Of a stretch of 64,000 nt of DNA, positions 11,326 to 23,410 are shown piece after piece. Both the position numbers and the translations under genes were made by a program. Origin of the DNA: Siphonodentalium dalli (Eukaryota; Mollusca; Scaphopoda; Gadilida; Siphonodentaliidae); contig CP136066.1 in the NCBI GenBank assembly GCA_032622095.1, positions 131,657,917-131,721,916 of the forward strand, given 5' to 3'. The notes beneath the pieces were generated by a model. That model worked only from the letters and a program-made list of their open reading frames with translations. It was not told the origin of the DNA and ran no database searches. Each line of letters starts with the position of its first letter. Position 1 is the stretch's first letter.

Positions 11326-11613
11326 AGTCATGCAAAGATTAAAATACAAGATGGCTGCTGGCGGCCATTTTTTTGGCCGAATAACCCCAAAATGACTCCT
11401 TCCAATCTGCATGTCAATGTCAATTGCTGTGACAAATTTCATAATGATCTGACCAAAGGTACAACCGATAGCACGTGCCAAAGGATTTAGTCATGCAAAG
11501 AGTAAAATCCAAGATGGCTGCTGGAAGGCCATGTTTTTTGGCCGAATGACCCCGACATGACTCGTTCCAATCTGCATGTCAATACTAACGTCAATGACAA
11601 ATAGCCCGTGCTA
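11326..11613. repeat. CCAAGATGGC satellite, block 2
   Basis: Two units of the same ~150-bp satellite as block 1 lie between the right end of the AGTC element and the LINE insertion. The last 15 bases, AAATAGCCCGTGCTA (11,599-11,613), are the left target duplication of the LINE. Confidence 0.85.
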
Positions 11614-14007
11614 GAGATCATCTAGAGATTTTTGGCAAATCATCAATTATCTTTTGAACAAAAAGAAGACAAACAAAATACCACCACTTTATTCGGCTGA
11701 CGGCGAAGTCATATCAAATGGAGTTTCATACGCTAGCAATGACATAGTATAGATAAAGCTAGACTTCTGAACGCAAACTTTATAAAAAATTCATCTATAA
11801 AAGATATAGGACATCAACTACAGATTTTCCTCTCATTTGCGCAATAAACACACTGATATTTCCATATCACACGCAGGTATTGTTACAGTAATCGAAAACC
11901 TCAAAACAAATAAAGCTCAGGGCCACGATGAAATTAATGCTAAAATGTTGATAGGAACGGCAACTGCTGTTGCCACTCCGCTTCTATTGTCCTTCAAGAA
12001 ATGGCTAAATATGGACAAATTTCCGTCGAACGAGAAGAAAGCTAACGTAATACCAATATTTTAAAAAGGAGATCCCGCGGACTGTTTAAATTATCACCGA
12101 ATTTCTATTCTCCCTATTCTTGGAAAAGTTTTCGAAAAAACGGTACTCAAATATATTAATGTATTCTTCGAGGAGAACTGCCTCCTATATCGACACCAAT
12201 CCGGCTTTACTGAAGGACATAATACAACATATCAACTTCTGGATATGTATCATAACCTATATCAGAGCCTCGACAACAACTTGCACACCTGTGCTATTTT
12301 GTGTGATATTTAATTCAAATGCGTTCGAGAGGGTCTGGCGTTCGAGAGGGTTTGATACATAAATTAGACAAGTATGGACTTTCTGGTCAGCTGTCCATTT
12401 GGTTGGAGGACTATCTTTTTAACAGACAACAAAGAGTCTTGGTGAATAATACATACTCAGAGTGCCTCAAGGGTAAATACTCGGACCTTTTCTGTTCTTA
12501 TCCTACAGAAATTGTCTCCCGGATAACCTTACCTCAACAACTAGAATGTACGCCGACGACACATGCATTATCGCATCTCATTGTTATCTGACCATCCTTG
12601 AATTCTATCTAAATTAAGACCTATAGAATCAATATCAAATTGGGCGTGGAAATGGCTGGTAAATTTCAATCAACCGAAAACCAAAGCATATCATTCTCGT
12701 TATCGGGCAAACAAACGAACCCCACACTTGTATTCCAAGACCCAAACATCTCCTTCGAAACGTCACATACAAACATTGGTGTCGAAATTCAACCACATTA
12801 GACTGGAACGATCACATTAATAATATAATTAAGAGAGTTTCATCCAGCATCTCACAACTAAGAAGATTCAATTACAGCTTAAGTGCAAACACGTTAGAAA
12901 AAATTTACAAAACTTACGTTCTACCAATAATGGATTATGCAGATGTAGTTTGGGACTGTGCACCACAATACTTGATGGACAAACTTGAACGTATACATGT
13001 GGACGCCGCCAGGACCGGTTTAACCCGCTCTGTCTCCAATACAAATGTTTTACTCGAACTGGGGTGGTCCAACCTTAGGGAGCCTTAGGGAGAAACCACA
13101 TACAAACACTTTTTTTTAAATAACTAATGAAGAAACTCCTGAATATCTCACCCTACTTCTACCAGCCCGAGCAGCACATGTATCAAACAACCGTACAATT
13201 TTAGACAACCGCGTTTTTCCACTCGTACCACTGGTCAACCGCACATTATAGGAAATCATCCTTCCCAGATACAACACATGAGTGGAATAAGCTCCCTTCA
13301 TTTGTCATAGATTCTGAAAATATATCCGATTTTAAAACTCACCTAAACATAATCGCCCCTGCTCCAAAACCCTATCCACTTTATAGAACAGGTCATCGAA
13401 AGGTTAGTGTGAACCATTGTAAACTCCGAAACTATTGTTGCGACTTAAAGAGTGACATGCAAATAATCACATAGCTGATAGTCCTAAATGTCAATGTTGT
13501 TTCCCGAAGGAGGATGCTAGTCATTTCTTCTTACAATGTCCATTGTTCACCAACCAGAGAAGAATATTTTACCACAAACTTGAAGCAAATAACTTTCATA
13601 TAATCACTAAAAAATAGAAAATATTAAGCATCTTCTCTGTGGAATTTCTGAAAATGACCACAGAAGAAATATATTGCTATTTCATATTACTCAGTCCTAT
13701 ATTACTGCAACTAAACGTTTTGGGTAACTTCGATCATATCTTTTTCTCTGTTGTGTCAACCTATCATTGAAAAGAATTTTTTAGACACAACGTGAGGGTA
13801 AAACTGAACACAATAAAACTCCACTCATAGCACACTCGTGTACAAATATTCACATCTGTTTTCCTGCTTAAATGTTCACAAATTTCATCCTGTCATCTTG
13901 TTTAAATGTTATGTTATACATTTTGTGTGGGAGAGGGACGTCAATAAGTTGACAAAACTTGTGTCCCAATCCCCATGTATATAATTGATATACAATAAAA
14001 TATGTTT
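11614..14007 (+). mobile_element. 5'-truncated LINE with perfect 15-bp TSD
   Basis: AAATAGCCCGTGCTA occurs at 11,599-11,613 and 14,008-14,022, splitting a satellite unit. Between them lies a 2.4-kb non-LTR retrotransposon that starts just before the reverse transcriptase domain and ends AATAAAATATGTTT with no poly(A). The same terminal words (AATAAAATATTGTTTA) end the LINEs at 58,546 and 61,605, so all three belong to related families. Confidence 0.9.
11624..13735 (+). pseudogene. LINE ORF2 remnant: RT and C-terminal Cys/His region
   Basis: Across several frames the translation follows a jockey/CR1-group reverse transcriptase. In order: a linker (FWQIINYLL near 11,635), NLKTNKAQGHDEI (11,896-11,940), VIPIF then KKGDP, an interrupted YRISILPILGKVFEK, a GLSGQL..WLEDYLFNRQQRV thumb-side helix (12,378-12,440), a damaged QGSVLGP block near 12,465 with a stop, MYADDT (about 12,547), HINNIIKRVSSSISQLRR, VLPIMDYADVVWD (12,919-12,960), and a CQCCFP...HFFLQCPLF zinc-like end near 13,490-13,545. 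Stops and frame shifts throughout show it is dead. The endonuclease region is missing because of 5' truncation. Confidence 0.85.
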
Positions 14008-14412
14008 AAATAGCCCGTGCTAATGGATTGAATTTTGATATCCAAAATGGCCGCTGGCAGCCATGATGACCCCCAAAATGACTCGTTCCCATCTACATGT
14101 CAATGTCAACAGCTAAGCCAAATTTCATAATGATCTGACCAAAGGTATGACCTGTAGCCCGTACCAAATAATTTAGTCATGCGAAGAGTAAAATCCAAGA
14201 TGGCTGCTAGTGGCCATGTTTTTATGGCGAATTACCACAGATGACTAGTTCCCATCTACATGTCATTGTTAACACCATGAAGATCAGACAAAAGGTACGG
14301 CCTGTAGCCCGTTGTAATGAATTGAATTTTGAAATCCAATATGGCCGTTGGCGGCCTTGTTTTTTTTTAGCCGAATGACCCCAAAATGACTCGTTCCCAT
14401 CTACATGTCAAT
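14008..14412. repeat. CCAAGATGGC satellite, block 3
   Basis: The third block of the ~150-bp satellite resumes exactly after the LINE's right target duplication (14,008-14,022). About three units are recognisable, more diverged than in block 1. CATCTACATGTCAATGT ends the array near 14,412. Confidence 0.8.
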
Positions 14413-15084
14413 GTGTGGTGTGCTCAAAATGTCAGTTGCTACACGATAAATCTCATCGTGTAAAAGCATACATATAAAGAGGCACACATCAGAAAAATCA
14501 GGAGAACAATGGATGGTAATTTTCCTTGATGGAAACTTTGCAACATATTTTGATTGGATTATCAGTTACTGATAAATTCAAAGAAATTATATCGATTGTA
14601 AAATTAACGTTGGGCATCTTCAACACCAAAGTACAGCCGTGTGTGGTATCTACTGCATATTTGCTCTACATTTCTTTAAAAGCGACAATGCTACAAATGT
14701 AAGAGTTCAACTAAATTTTGAGGGTGAATATTTCAAAAAGATAGAAAAGCACTCGATCGGTTACAAGAAAATACGAACCATTACGAAATGAAGCAGAAAC
14801 GTTAGCCACAACATGCACTTTACAAACTTGTAAAGCATACTGTGAAATTAATTATTGATGACATGTATTACCAATGTAAATATGTTCATTGCATTACCAA
14901 TTATTGCTGGTTGTAATATATATTTTCCTTTTCAGTTGTAAATATATTCATGCTTAATTCAAATAAAAGTTTTTGAAAAACAGTGTATGTTTTAGTGATC
15001 ATCTTCGCCCTAAGAAAACATCAAATACATAGAAGTGGTTTCTCAGACGTCCGCTCATTTCACATATAAGCCAGTCCCCCATTA
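14413..15084. other. Unassigned stretch
   Basis: No gene or clear repeat. A small imperfect hairpin, CTACACGATAAATCTCATCGTG (two halves of CACGATxxxATCGTG), lies at about 14,440-14,461, and an AATAAAAG signal is near 14,964. Confidence 0.4.
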
Positions 15085-16260
15085 GAGTGCACCATTCTCT
15101 CTCTGGCAGGGAGTGGAGCGAACCAGTTGTGATTGCTTCGGCTGCATTAGTTCCTCTCTGTCAGAGCGTTGAGCACTGGTGAGTCGTGTGGCCGCGCCAC
15201 CGGGTGCAGCTGCCCTCGTGCTTAACGCCGGTGAGACAGTTTTGGATTAGGCTTATGGACTTAATCACTGAAGCTGTGTTGGCCGCAGTGCAAAGGAGTC
15301 GGGTAGTGGACATTGCTAACTGGAGTCTCCAGTCTAGTAGGGGCTACCTGACCCTTTGTCTGGAGTTCCGGACTGCATATGCTGGCATCCAGAGATCACA
15401 GACCCGGGAAGCTAATGCCAAGACTGCCTCCTGTTCAATGAAGGGTGGGAAGAATAAGGGGCCGCCCAAGAAAAAGACGCCTGCGAGGAAAAGAAGGGAC
15501 GCCGCCAGACGAGCCAAATGGAAGAAGAAGATGGGGGTGACTGTTGATCTGCCAGTCACCCCTCCCCCCTGTGGTTCAGCCGACGTCCAAGGTCACAGCC
15601 GGCAGGTCGGAGTTGTCTGAGAGACGCCCAGACGACCGACCTGCATGGAGACAGGCGACATCGCACCAGCTAGCAGGGACTCCGTTGATCTGCCGGAGGT
15701 CCCTGCTGTCGTCGTCGAGGCAAGCGGAAGAAGGGAGCAGGAAACCACCCCTGCTGTTCCTGCCGCCAGCTTCGAGGTGGAGTTGGACAGCTTGCCACCA
15801 CGGACACCGGAGTACCATCACATCCAGATGTCCCCCATCTCTACCACCAGGGAGAGCGAACCACCTGACAGCTCCATCAGTTAAGAGATACCTTGGTCAG
15901 CCGAATACAAGCTGCGGCAGCTCAACAACACAAATACATCATGACCAAGGCCGACATCGAGCTGTTGTGTAATGAGATAACATACACAGCAGCAGACTCT
16001 GGTGACCCGACTAACCTCCAATACCGGATAGTGGATGGGAACTTGGAGTACCGGAGAGGGAAGTCAGTAAAGACCAACACCAGCAGCACGAGCTACACCT
16101 CTCCATCGGATGCCTCTTCGTTTGCACCACCACCGGCGAAGAGGCCCAAGAAGAAAAAGAACAAAAAAAGATAAAGCCATAAAACATGAGGGGTTAAGGA
16201 AAGGGCCTCTCGGCCCTTCGAAGATCCCGGTGTTAGCCCCCCCCCCCCAAATAACATTCC
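15085..16260 (+). mobile_element. 5' portion of a non-LTR element, copy 1
   Basis: The unit opens with GAGTGCACCATTCTCTCTC and a leader of ~170 bases, followed by a basic ORF. A second, shorter copy starts at 16,262, an offset of 1,177 bases, so the two are head to tail. The first copy ends after a hairpin AAGGGCC-TCTC-GGCCCTT (16,201-16,218) and a poly-C run (about 16,239-16,248). The arrangement could be tandem 5' ends made during reverse transcription or a simple tandem duplication. Confidence 0.65.
15255..16174 (+). pseudogene. Basic ORF1-like protein, frameshifted, copy 1
   Basis: The likely start is ATG 15,255 (MDLITEAVLAAVQRSR), because copy 2 aligns from the equivalent ATG at 16,406. 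Visible parts: VDIANWSLQSSRGYL, then a strongly basic stretch GPPKKKTPARKRRDAARRAK (about 15,462-15,521), then MGVTVDLPVTPP. A one-base gain in the C run at about 15,562-15,570 shifts the frame: the expected VVQPTSKVTAGRS continues in the next frame. Later open parts (15,645-15,884, 15,893-16,174) end in a Lys-rich tail KRPKKKKNKKR. Related basic 'RRRDAAR' segments occur in ORF1-type proteins of invertebrate LINEs, so nucleic-acid binding is inferred. The overall family is not identified. Confidence 0.6.
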
Positions 16261-16261
16261 T

Positions 16262-16745
16262 GAGTGCACCATTCTCTGGCAGGGAGTGGAGCGAACCAGT
16301 CAGAATTGCTTGGCTGCATTAGTTCCTCTCTGTCAGAGCGTTGGCACGAGTGAGTTGTGCGGACTGTAACCTTAATTGGGTTTTGGATTAGGCTTAGGAC
16401 GGACAATGGAGATAATCCCTGACGCCGCGTTGGCTGCAATGCAAAGATCTCAGATAGTGGACACTGTTAGTTGGAATCTCCAAGCTAACAGGGGCTATTT
16501 GGTTCTTTGCGTTGCATTCCGGACAGTGGATGCTGGTATCCAGAGATCTTCTGCCCGGGACAGGAACGCCGAAACCAGCCGTAACTTGAAGAAGGGGCCT
16601 CCGAAGAAAAAGACACCAGCTAGACGGAGAAGGGACGCCGCCAGACTGGCAAAGTGGAATAAGAAGATGGGGGTGACCGTTGATCGACCGGTCACCCCTC
16701 CCCGTGTGGTTCAGCCGTCCAGTGTCACAGCCGGCAGGTCGAAGT
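16262..16745 (+). pseudogene. Head-to-tail truncated copy 2 of the ORF1-like unit
   Basis: This repeats 15,085 to about 15,615: the same leader (GAGTGCACCATTCTCTGGCAGG) and then the ORF from ATG 16,406 (MEIIPDAALAAMQRSQ) through GPPKKKTPARRRRDAARLAK to VVQPSSVTAGRS. Here the frame is intact across the point where copy 1 has the extra C. Similarity stops abruptly at about 16,745, within AGRS, and unrelated sequence follows, so the copy is 3'-truncated. Confidence 0.7.
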
Positions 16746-17158
16746 GATATGTAGTGATATTCATTCCCTATTTCACTCTGATCACACAGCGTGCACTCTT
16801 CTCTGATCGATCTTATTCTTGGTCCTGGTGTGAAAGTCATACATGTATCACAACAAAGGGATTTATTGATATGGATGCGATTGGAGGGCTCATTACTGGG
16901 CAGCCTATGGCACAGATAAGAGGAACTGTTCAATGATGCCGCTACACTGTGGGTTTCCAACACCGACACATTCATTCGATACAGGACATGCCATATGGTA
17001 TTTGTCAGCACATCAGATTATGCCATAACAAAACTGATATATAGCAATAATACATAGTATTTAGACAGAGTAATTTGCATGGACTGGGCATAACCACAGT
17101 CTGGGCTGTTTTCCTGCCCATCCCAACACGCATTTAGATATGACTTTGACCTCGGTTA
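16746..17158. other. Unassigned stretch before the inverted structure
   Basis: No gene, repeat or RNA signature seen. The last bases before the inverted structure are CTCGGTTA. Confidence 0.4.
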
Positions 17159-18650
17159 GACCGATCCACAGATGAGGGTAGTGTCACACGAAAGGGTAGA
17201 AATTTTGACGCTATCTCCAATTATCCTTGTCCCATGGGGGTTCCAAAACACTGAAGTATCCAGGGCGGAACATGTGGAAAATATCTTTTTTTTTTACCTT
17301 TTTGGTGTTTTTGACCTGCAAATTTCAGTATAATCAGGAAAACCAATAAAATAAGACAAATGTTGAATACAATATACTTGAATATCAGATATTTATTCTA
17401 TCTGGGTTGCTTAACATTTATGATGTGCAAAAAGTTATATTATCCAACAAATTTTGTGAAAAATTCACGAAAATGCCCAAAAAATGCATAAATTGCAGTG
17501 CTTTTTCAAAAAAGTTTTCCAGAATAGTTCCTATAAAATTTCCATTTTTCGGTTTAAAGCTCTCAGTGCTGTATAAATTTTTTCAGCATTATATACCTGA
17601 TTTAATAATATCAACATCACAAGCAATGATATCCAAAAAGCCGAGATATTTCCAACCCCCCCCCCCCCCCCAAACTGATTTTCTATCTGAAAATACCTGT
17701 CAAGTCAGAATAGCCCGTTTTCGTTCCGTTCCATTACCAATTCAGAGCCTTATCATATATCATGGAATTAGCATGTATCTCAGGAGGTTCGTGTTATGGT
17801 AGAATCTATTTTTGTTTAAATTTTTGATTTTTTTGGGGGTAAATTATCTAAAAGTTTGATTATTTTTAAGTGAAAAATTTCAGAAAAGTCCCCATGACCC
17901 TGTCAGTTTTATTGATACAGCTGCATAACATGCACCACAATAAGCATGCATTCTTCCCCAATATCAGACATGAAATGCTATAATCATGTACCAGACCAGA
18001 ATTAAGAAATAAAGTAAAACTTAACCCTACCACAATATAGTGTTCTCAATGCTCTCAATTTTATGCTATACTAAACTCGAAAGGTTGTTCATACTTAAGT
18101 GGATAGAATTCATATCATAAATTGCAATAGTTCTGCCCACTGATTATGCAATCTCATCTTCATTGTCAATTTCATCAAATGTGATGGTATCAGTCAATAG
18201 AATTTATGTGCAACTTCTTACGGGAAGAATGGTTCAAACAACTCAGGCTGCCTATCTGCCTATCCATGAAGTGCTACACCGGGAGTGGTTTATTTGGCAA
18301 CTGTTGCAAATCTCCACTGTTTTGTTACCATGTTGGCTCGTTTTGAGTGTAGAATTAAAGCTTCCTCACATGGTGGAAGTGTAGAATGATCAAGTAGCTT
18401 CTGCTGATTCTCGAACTTCTGTGGGAACATTATCCGCCTAGCTTGATTCACTTTTCTCGAACGTTGAACATATAAGGCACATGCGTGTCTCTGTCCAAAA
18501 CCTAATACGTTCCTAAATATGCCATGACTTCGATATATTTTGATGGTCTTTCCAGTAACTTCCAGACAAGTTTTGTTCTTCCTTTTTGGAAGGTATCATT
18601 ACCCGTGAAGGAATGGAACCCAATACGTGCATTCTTCTGTACATTTGACT
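17159..18650 (-). pseudogene. Left arm: 3' end of FEN-like family gene remnant
   Basis: Read on the minus strand, this arm repeats the C-terminal coding part of the remnant at 23,937-24,590 and about 1 kb of 3' non-coding sequence. The translation around 18,380-18,240 contains LPPCEEALILHSKRANM and TTPGVALHG, with several stops. A C run (about 17,656-17,671) lies where the right arm has GGGGGGGTGGG (minus-strand equivalent). The arm stops at about 18,650, near the codons for the glycine-rich GFHSFTG motif. Confidence 0.6.
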
Positions 18651-18829
18651 TGAATCACCTGCCCATAAGCATAAAAATTGATTAGCTATTATCAGGGGGA
18701 AATCATTTAACGTTTTCTACAACGTGCATAAACGGCATCAAGATGGAGAACTCTCTGACATGACCTCTCTATCGATTAATATGTCGTTGAGTTATTGTGG
18801 AAATCAATAGCAACCCACGGTACACATGA

Positions 18830-19753
18830 ATAACCAACCCAGTAACATAGTCACTCCATATATACACATAAACACCACACAAATGACAAGATAGTCACTC
18901 ACGCTGTGTACACATACACCTGACCCATGGCCATATAGTCACTCCTGTATACATATTCACCATTTTCATGACCATAAGTCAATCCTTGTATACCTATTCA
19001 TCTCACCATTGGCCATACGGTCAATCTCCGTATACCTATTCGCCATATACACCCCATCCATTTAATACCATAGAGTCATTCCATGTATACATATGCAATG
19101 CATCTCACCATTGGCCATATAGCCACTCGCTTGATATACGTACCCCTCACCCATGACCATAGATATCCACACTTGTGTATACATGTACATCCCACACATG
19201 CCCATGCAGCCATGAGTCATCATGCATACACACTAGGTATACTCATACACTTGACCCATGCCCATATAGTCACCCCCTGTGTACCTATATTCAACACATT
19301 CATCATCATACAGTCAATCATTGTATTCAAATTCACCTCACCATTGGTCATACGTCACTCACTGTATACATTTTCACCAAACCCATGGCAAAATAGCCAT
19401 GCAAGATATACATATACCCCAACTATGACCATAGAATCACTCCAGGTAAACATATATGCGCCTCACTAATGGCGATATATCCACTCACTTTATACACATA
19501 TCTCTCCATAACCATACATCCACACTTATGTATACCCGTACACCCTACACATGACCATACAGCCATGCAGGCACACCAGGTAAACTCCTACACCTTACCC
19601 ATGACCATAAATATGTATACTCAGTAAAACATATTCACCACATTCATGATCATACAGTCACTCCTTGTATACCTGTTCACCTCACCATTGGCCATACAGA
19701 TACTCCCTGAAAACATATTCACCTCACTATTGGCCATATAGTCACTCACTGTA
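18830..19753. repeat. ~45-50-bp minisatellite, left block
   Basis: About twenty degenerate units of the form CATGACCATATAGTCACTCC / TGTATACATATTCACCTCACC run along the stretch. CTCACCATTGGCCATA and CCCATGACCATA are the most constant words. The array resumes in the same orientation at 22,768-23,410 after a Helitron-type insertion. Thr/His/Tyr-rich ORFs over it (for example 19,083-19,469) are repeat translations. Confidence 0.8.
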
Positions 19754-19909
19754 TCTTCTTCTATATCTATATTTGCGAATGTCTGTCTGTCTGTCTGTCT
19801 GTCTGTGTTCTATAGAAATTCACAGGGGACCATCTAGATGATGCCAAAGAGGTCTACTAGGAGTAGTTTTTTACGAGAAAGATAATGGTCGGGGTTAGAA
19901 TTTTCTAAA

Positions 19910-21290
19910 GTGACGCCGTTGTTGTCAGGGGCAGAAAAGGGGGAGGGGCAAAAACAAAATTTGTCGCCGATTGCCACCAAACTTATATATAATCATCCCC
20001 ATAATATGAGGAATCTAATGGCGTGGTTTAAATATGGCAAAAGTCGCGCCGTTCGCATCAGGGGTGCACGGAAGGGGGGGGGGGGCAGATTTTTGTTCTG
20101 TCGCCGATTGCCACGAAACTTACATATAATCATCCCCATGATATGAAGAATCCAACGGTGTGGTTTAATATGTCAAAAGTGGCGTCGTTTGAGTCAGGGA
20201 TGAACGGAAGGGGAGAGGGGCACCAAAATTGATAAAACTAATTTTAGCGCCGATTTCCACCAAATTGATATATATTCTTCTTCATGATACAAGGAATCTA
20301 ATTGTGCGATTTAACAACGCCAAATTGTTGTTTTTGGAATCTGTCAAATGTGGCCTCATTCGAATCAGGGTTGCATTGATAGGGACAGGGGCACCAAAAT
20401 TGATGCACAATTTTTTTAAGCGCCAATTTCCACCAAATTGATACACGTTCTTATCCATGATACGAGAAATCTAATCGTGATTTAAAGACGCCATAGTGGT
20501 GCTGTTTGGGTGAGAGATGGAGGAGGGGGACGATTGGCACCAAATTTGATAAAAAAAATTGTTTAGTCGCCGATTATCACCAAACTTATAAACAATCATC
20601 TCCATGATATCAGTAGTGTAATCGTGTGGTTTAAGGATGTCACAAGTGGGGCCATTCGAGTCAGTGGTGTATAGAGATGAGAGGGACACAACAAATTATA
20701 TCTATATGTTTAGTGCCGATTTCCACCAGATTGACATATTCTTCTCCGTGATACGAGGAATCTTATCGTGTGGTTTATATACACCAAATTGGTGCCCTAT
20801 GGGTGAGAGATATGGGGACCTTAAATTTGATACGAATTTGTATACTCGCCAATTTTCACCAATTTCATATATCATCTCCATGATATCAGTAGTGTAATCG
20901 TGTGGTTTAAGGATGTCACAAGTGGGGCCATTCGAGTCAGTGGTGTATAGAGATGAGAGGGACACAACAAATTATATCTATATGTTTAGTGCCGATTTCC
21001 ACCAGATTGACATATTCTTCTCCGTGATACGAGGAATCTTATCGTGTGGTTTATATACACCAAATTGGTGCCCTATGGGTGAGAGATATGGGGACCTTAA
21101 ATTTGATACGAATTGGTATACTCGCCAATTTTCACCAATTTCATATATATGCATCTCTAATCTATAATGAGTCTTAGTGTGTGCAGCTTGAGTCCGATAT
21201 AGGGACGGGAGGGTCACCAAAACTGATACAAAATATTCTTAGTTCCAATTACCATCAAATTCAGACACGTTCTTCTCAAATGATACAAGA
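19910..21290. repeat. ~140-170-bp tandem repeats within the Helitron-type element
   Basis: Units share GCCGATTNCCACCAAACTTATA, AATCATCNCCATGATATGAGG and AATCNNNNGTGTGGTTTA in that order. Start points are near 19,965, 20,105, 20,250, 20,425, 20,570, 20,715, 20,850 and 20,990. The repeated 66-87-codon ORFs here are repeat translations. Confidence 0.75.
20596..21147. repeat. Near-identical 276-bp tandem duplication
   Basis: The segment 20,596-20,871 is repeated at 20,872-21,147 with hardly any change. For example, TCCATGATATCAGTAGTG falls at 20,601 and 20,877, and TCTATATGTTTAGTGCC at 20,701 and 20,977. Its identity is far higher than that of neighbouring units, so it is a recent two-unit expansion of the older array. 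Confidence 0.9.
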
Positions 21291-22767
21291 AATAAAATCG
21301 TGCTGTCTGTCTGTCTTTTTGTCTGTCTGTGTGCGTTCTATATATAACTTCACCCGGTACAATCGAGATGGCACCAAGGCGTTCTAAGAGGGGTAACTTT
21401 TTACAAGGAAGATAATGGTGCGGGTTAAAATTTTATAAAATGACGCTGTTGGTGGGAGGGGGGATTTAAAAAATATGGTGAAATAGTTTTGTCGCTGATT
21501 TCCACCAAACGAATACATAATCACCTTCGCAATATGGCGTTGTTCGAGTCAGCGTTGCATCAACAATTGATTTAATAAACCAAATTCCACCAAATTCAAA
21601 CACGTTTTTCTCTAATGATATACCAATGTACCATGAATTAAATCACATTTGGTGTCGTTTGCGTCACGGACGGCGAGTGGATAAGCACTATCATTGATAA
21701 GATTGCTATTCGCCGATATCCACATATAAGTTATATACAGTCAGCAGGCCATCTCCATATCATTTTAAGTAGTTGGGCGTTCACATTTCACAATCCCGAC
21801 ATATGCATGGTGCTCCACATAAGTCACTTGAACAATTATATCTTCTTAACAGTCATATTTATATGGGAATGGCAATCAAGGCATTCACACAATGAGCTAG
21901 CAAAAAGAGATAACTAGAAGAAGCATTAAACGTATATTTATCATTCTATTGAAGAGATACATATATTCGTGCAAACTGAGAGACCTCGAACCGTCATAGG
22001 ATTGCATATATATAATAACAAAATTTAGTCTGTTCCATTCAATACAGTTTCCACAAAAAGTTACAATTTGTCAAGAGATATGGAAGGCCTGTTCAAAAAT
22101 AGTGGTCACAGTGTGCAGTCAAATATAGTTTCTTCTGATATACAAGAAAATGCAGTTAGTAGCACAAGACTTTTCAGGATCCTACCAATACTGACAAGGG
22201 TTTTAGAACAGACTCATCGACTGACATAAACAACTCAAAATCTTGCTCTGTGCCTGGCACATGTAGCTGATATATGTGCGCAGCAACATTTCGTTTAAAC
22301 TAAGAATATTTAGCCAATATATAGCACCATGAACAGAGGAGCAGCTGGAAATTTCTTTGAAACATCTGTATCTTCATGGAGATATGATAGCCAAGTGTCC
22401 TCGATATCTTAGTCCAACCCACTAGATTGATTGATACATCTCAATATGTAAAACCCAATTATCATCTTTTATTGAACTAATGTGTTTATGATATTCATGT
22501 ATCATATTATAACGTCTAATGTATACGCAGTTGTAAATAAATAAATACTTCATTATTGGTGGAACGGATTAATCGCGATAAACAGAATGACAATTGACAA
22601 GGTGAGCCACTACTTATATTCCATGACTGTAATAATCATGCTTTGTGATGCTATTTGAATATACAATTTATGAGAAAACGTATAACACTTTAAGCAAGAG
22701 CATTCTCTATTCCCAACAAATATCCACAGCATACATTAACCTGGGCTACGCCGGGTAACCCTGCTAG

Positions 22768-23410
22768 TATATATATATTTGCCACGTCAATAGTCATATA
22801 GCCACTCGACATATGCATCTACATCCACATATGACCATCCACACACTCGTCAATTACCAATCAGCATACATCAGGTACACATATACACATTATGACTACT
22901 GCCATTCCATGTACACCTATACGCATTACACATAGCTGCACATCTATTTATCCATTCAACCACCAATGATCACACAGACAACACATGTATACATATACAC
23001 CTATCTATGACACTACAGCCACACAAGTTACATCTGTACATCTCACCCATGAACATACAGTCACCCCATATATACATAAACACACATATGACCATGTAGG
23101 TACTCTCGTTATTTACATATATGTAAACCACAGCAATGCCCATTGAGCCACCTTGTGTACACCTGTACTGGGTAATCATAACCATACAACCATACAGTTA
23201 CTCCCTGTATATATATTCACCTCACACATGACCATACTCTCACTCCTTGCATACATATAAATCTCACCATAGCCACCCCATGCATGACCATATAGCTAAC
23301 CATGTACACCTATTCACAGCATTCATGACCATAAAATAACTCCCTTTATTACATATTCACCTCACCTGTGACCACACGGTAACTCCCTGTTGCCATATTG
23401 ACATCCAGCC
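22768..23410. repeat. ~45-50-bp minisatellite, right block
   Basis: This is the continuation of the array at 18,830-19,753: units such as CATGACCATACTCTCACTCC / TTGCATACATATAAATCTCACC, more degenerate than in the left block. It ends near CCTGTGACCACACGGTAACTCCC. Confidence 0.75.

Larger units (their letters stand above)
19754..22767 (+). mobile_element. 3-kb Helitron-type element inside the minisatellite
   Basis: The 5' end TCTTCTATATCTATATTTGCG is followed by a GTCT run (19,786-19,806). The 3' end has an imperfect GC-rich palindrome CCTGGGCTACGCCGGG, then TAACCCTG and CTAG (22,764-22,767), followed by T; the base before the element is A. TC at the 5' end, a hairpin then CTAG at the 3' end, and insertion between A and T are Helitron hallmarks. 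The 29-base head has the same length and layout as the heads at 31,812 and 32,437. No Rep/helicase ORF is present. The second GTCT head-like segment at 21,303-21,450 suggests internal duplication. The minisatellite continues on both sides. Confidence 0.75.

Noticed and set aside
18830-19753. Regularly spaced repeats that might suggest a CRISPR array
   Set aside because: Units are degenerate and contiguous with no unique spacers, and the context is eukaryotic. It is a minisatellite.
19910-21387. Series of 66-87-codon ORFs with identical segments as a gene family
   Set aside because: They are frames through tandem repeats, and the identical segments come from the 276-bp duplication.
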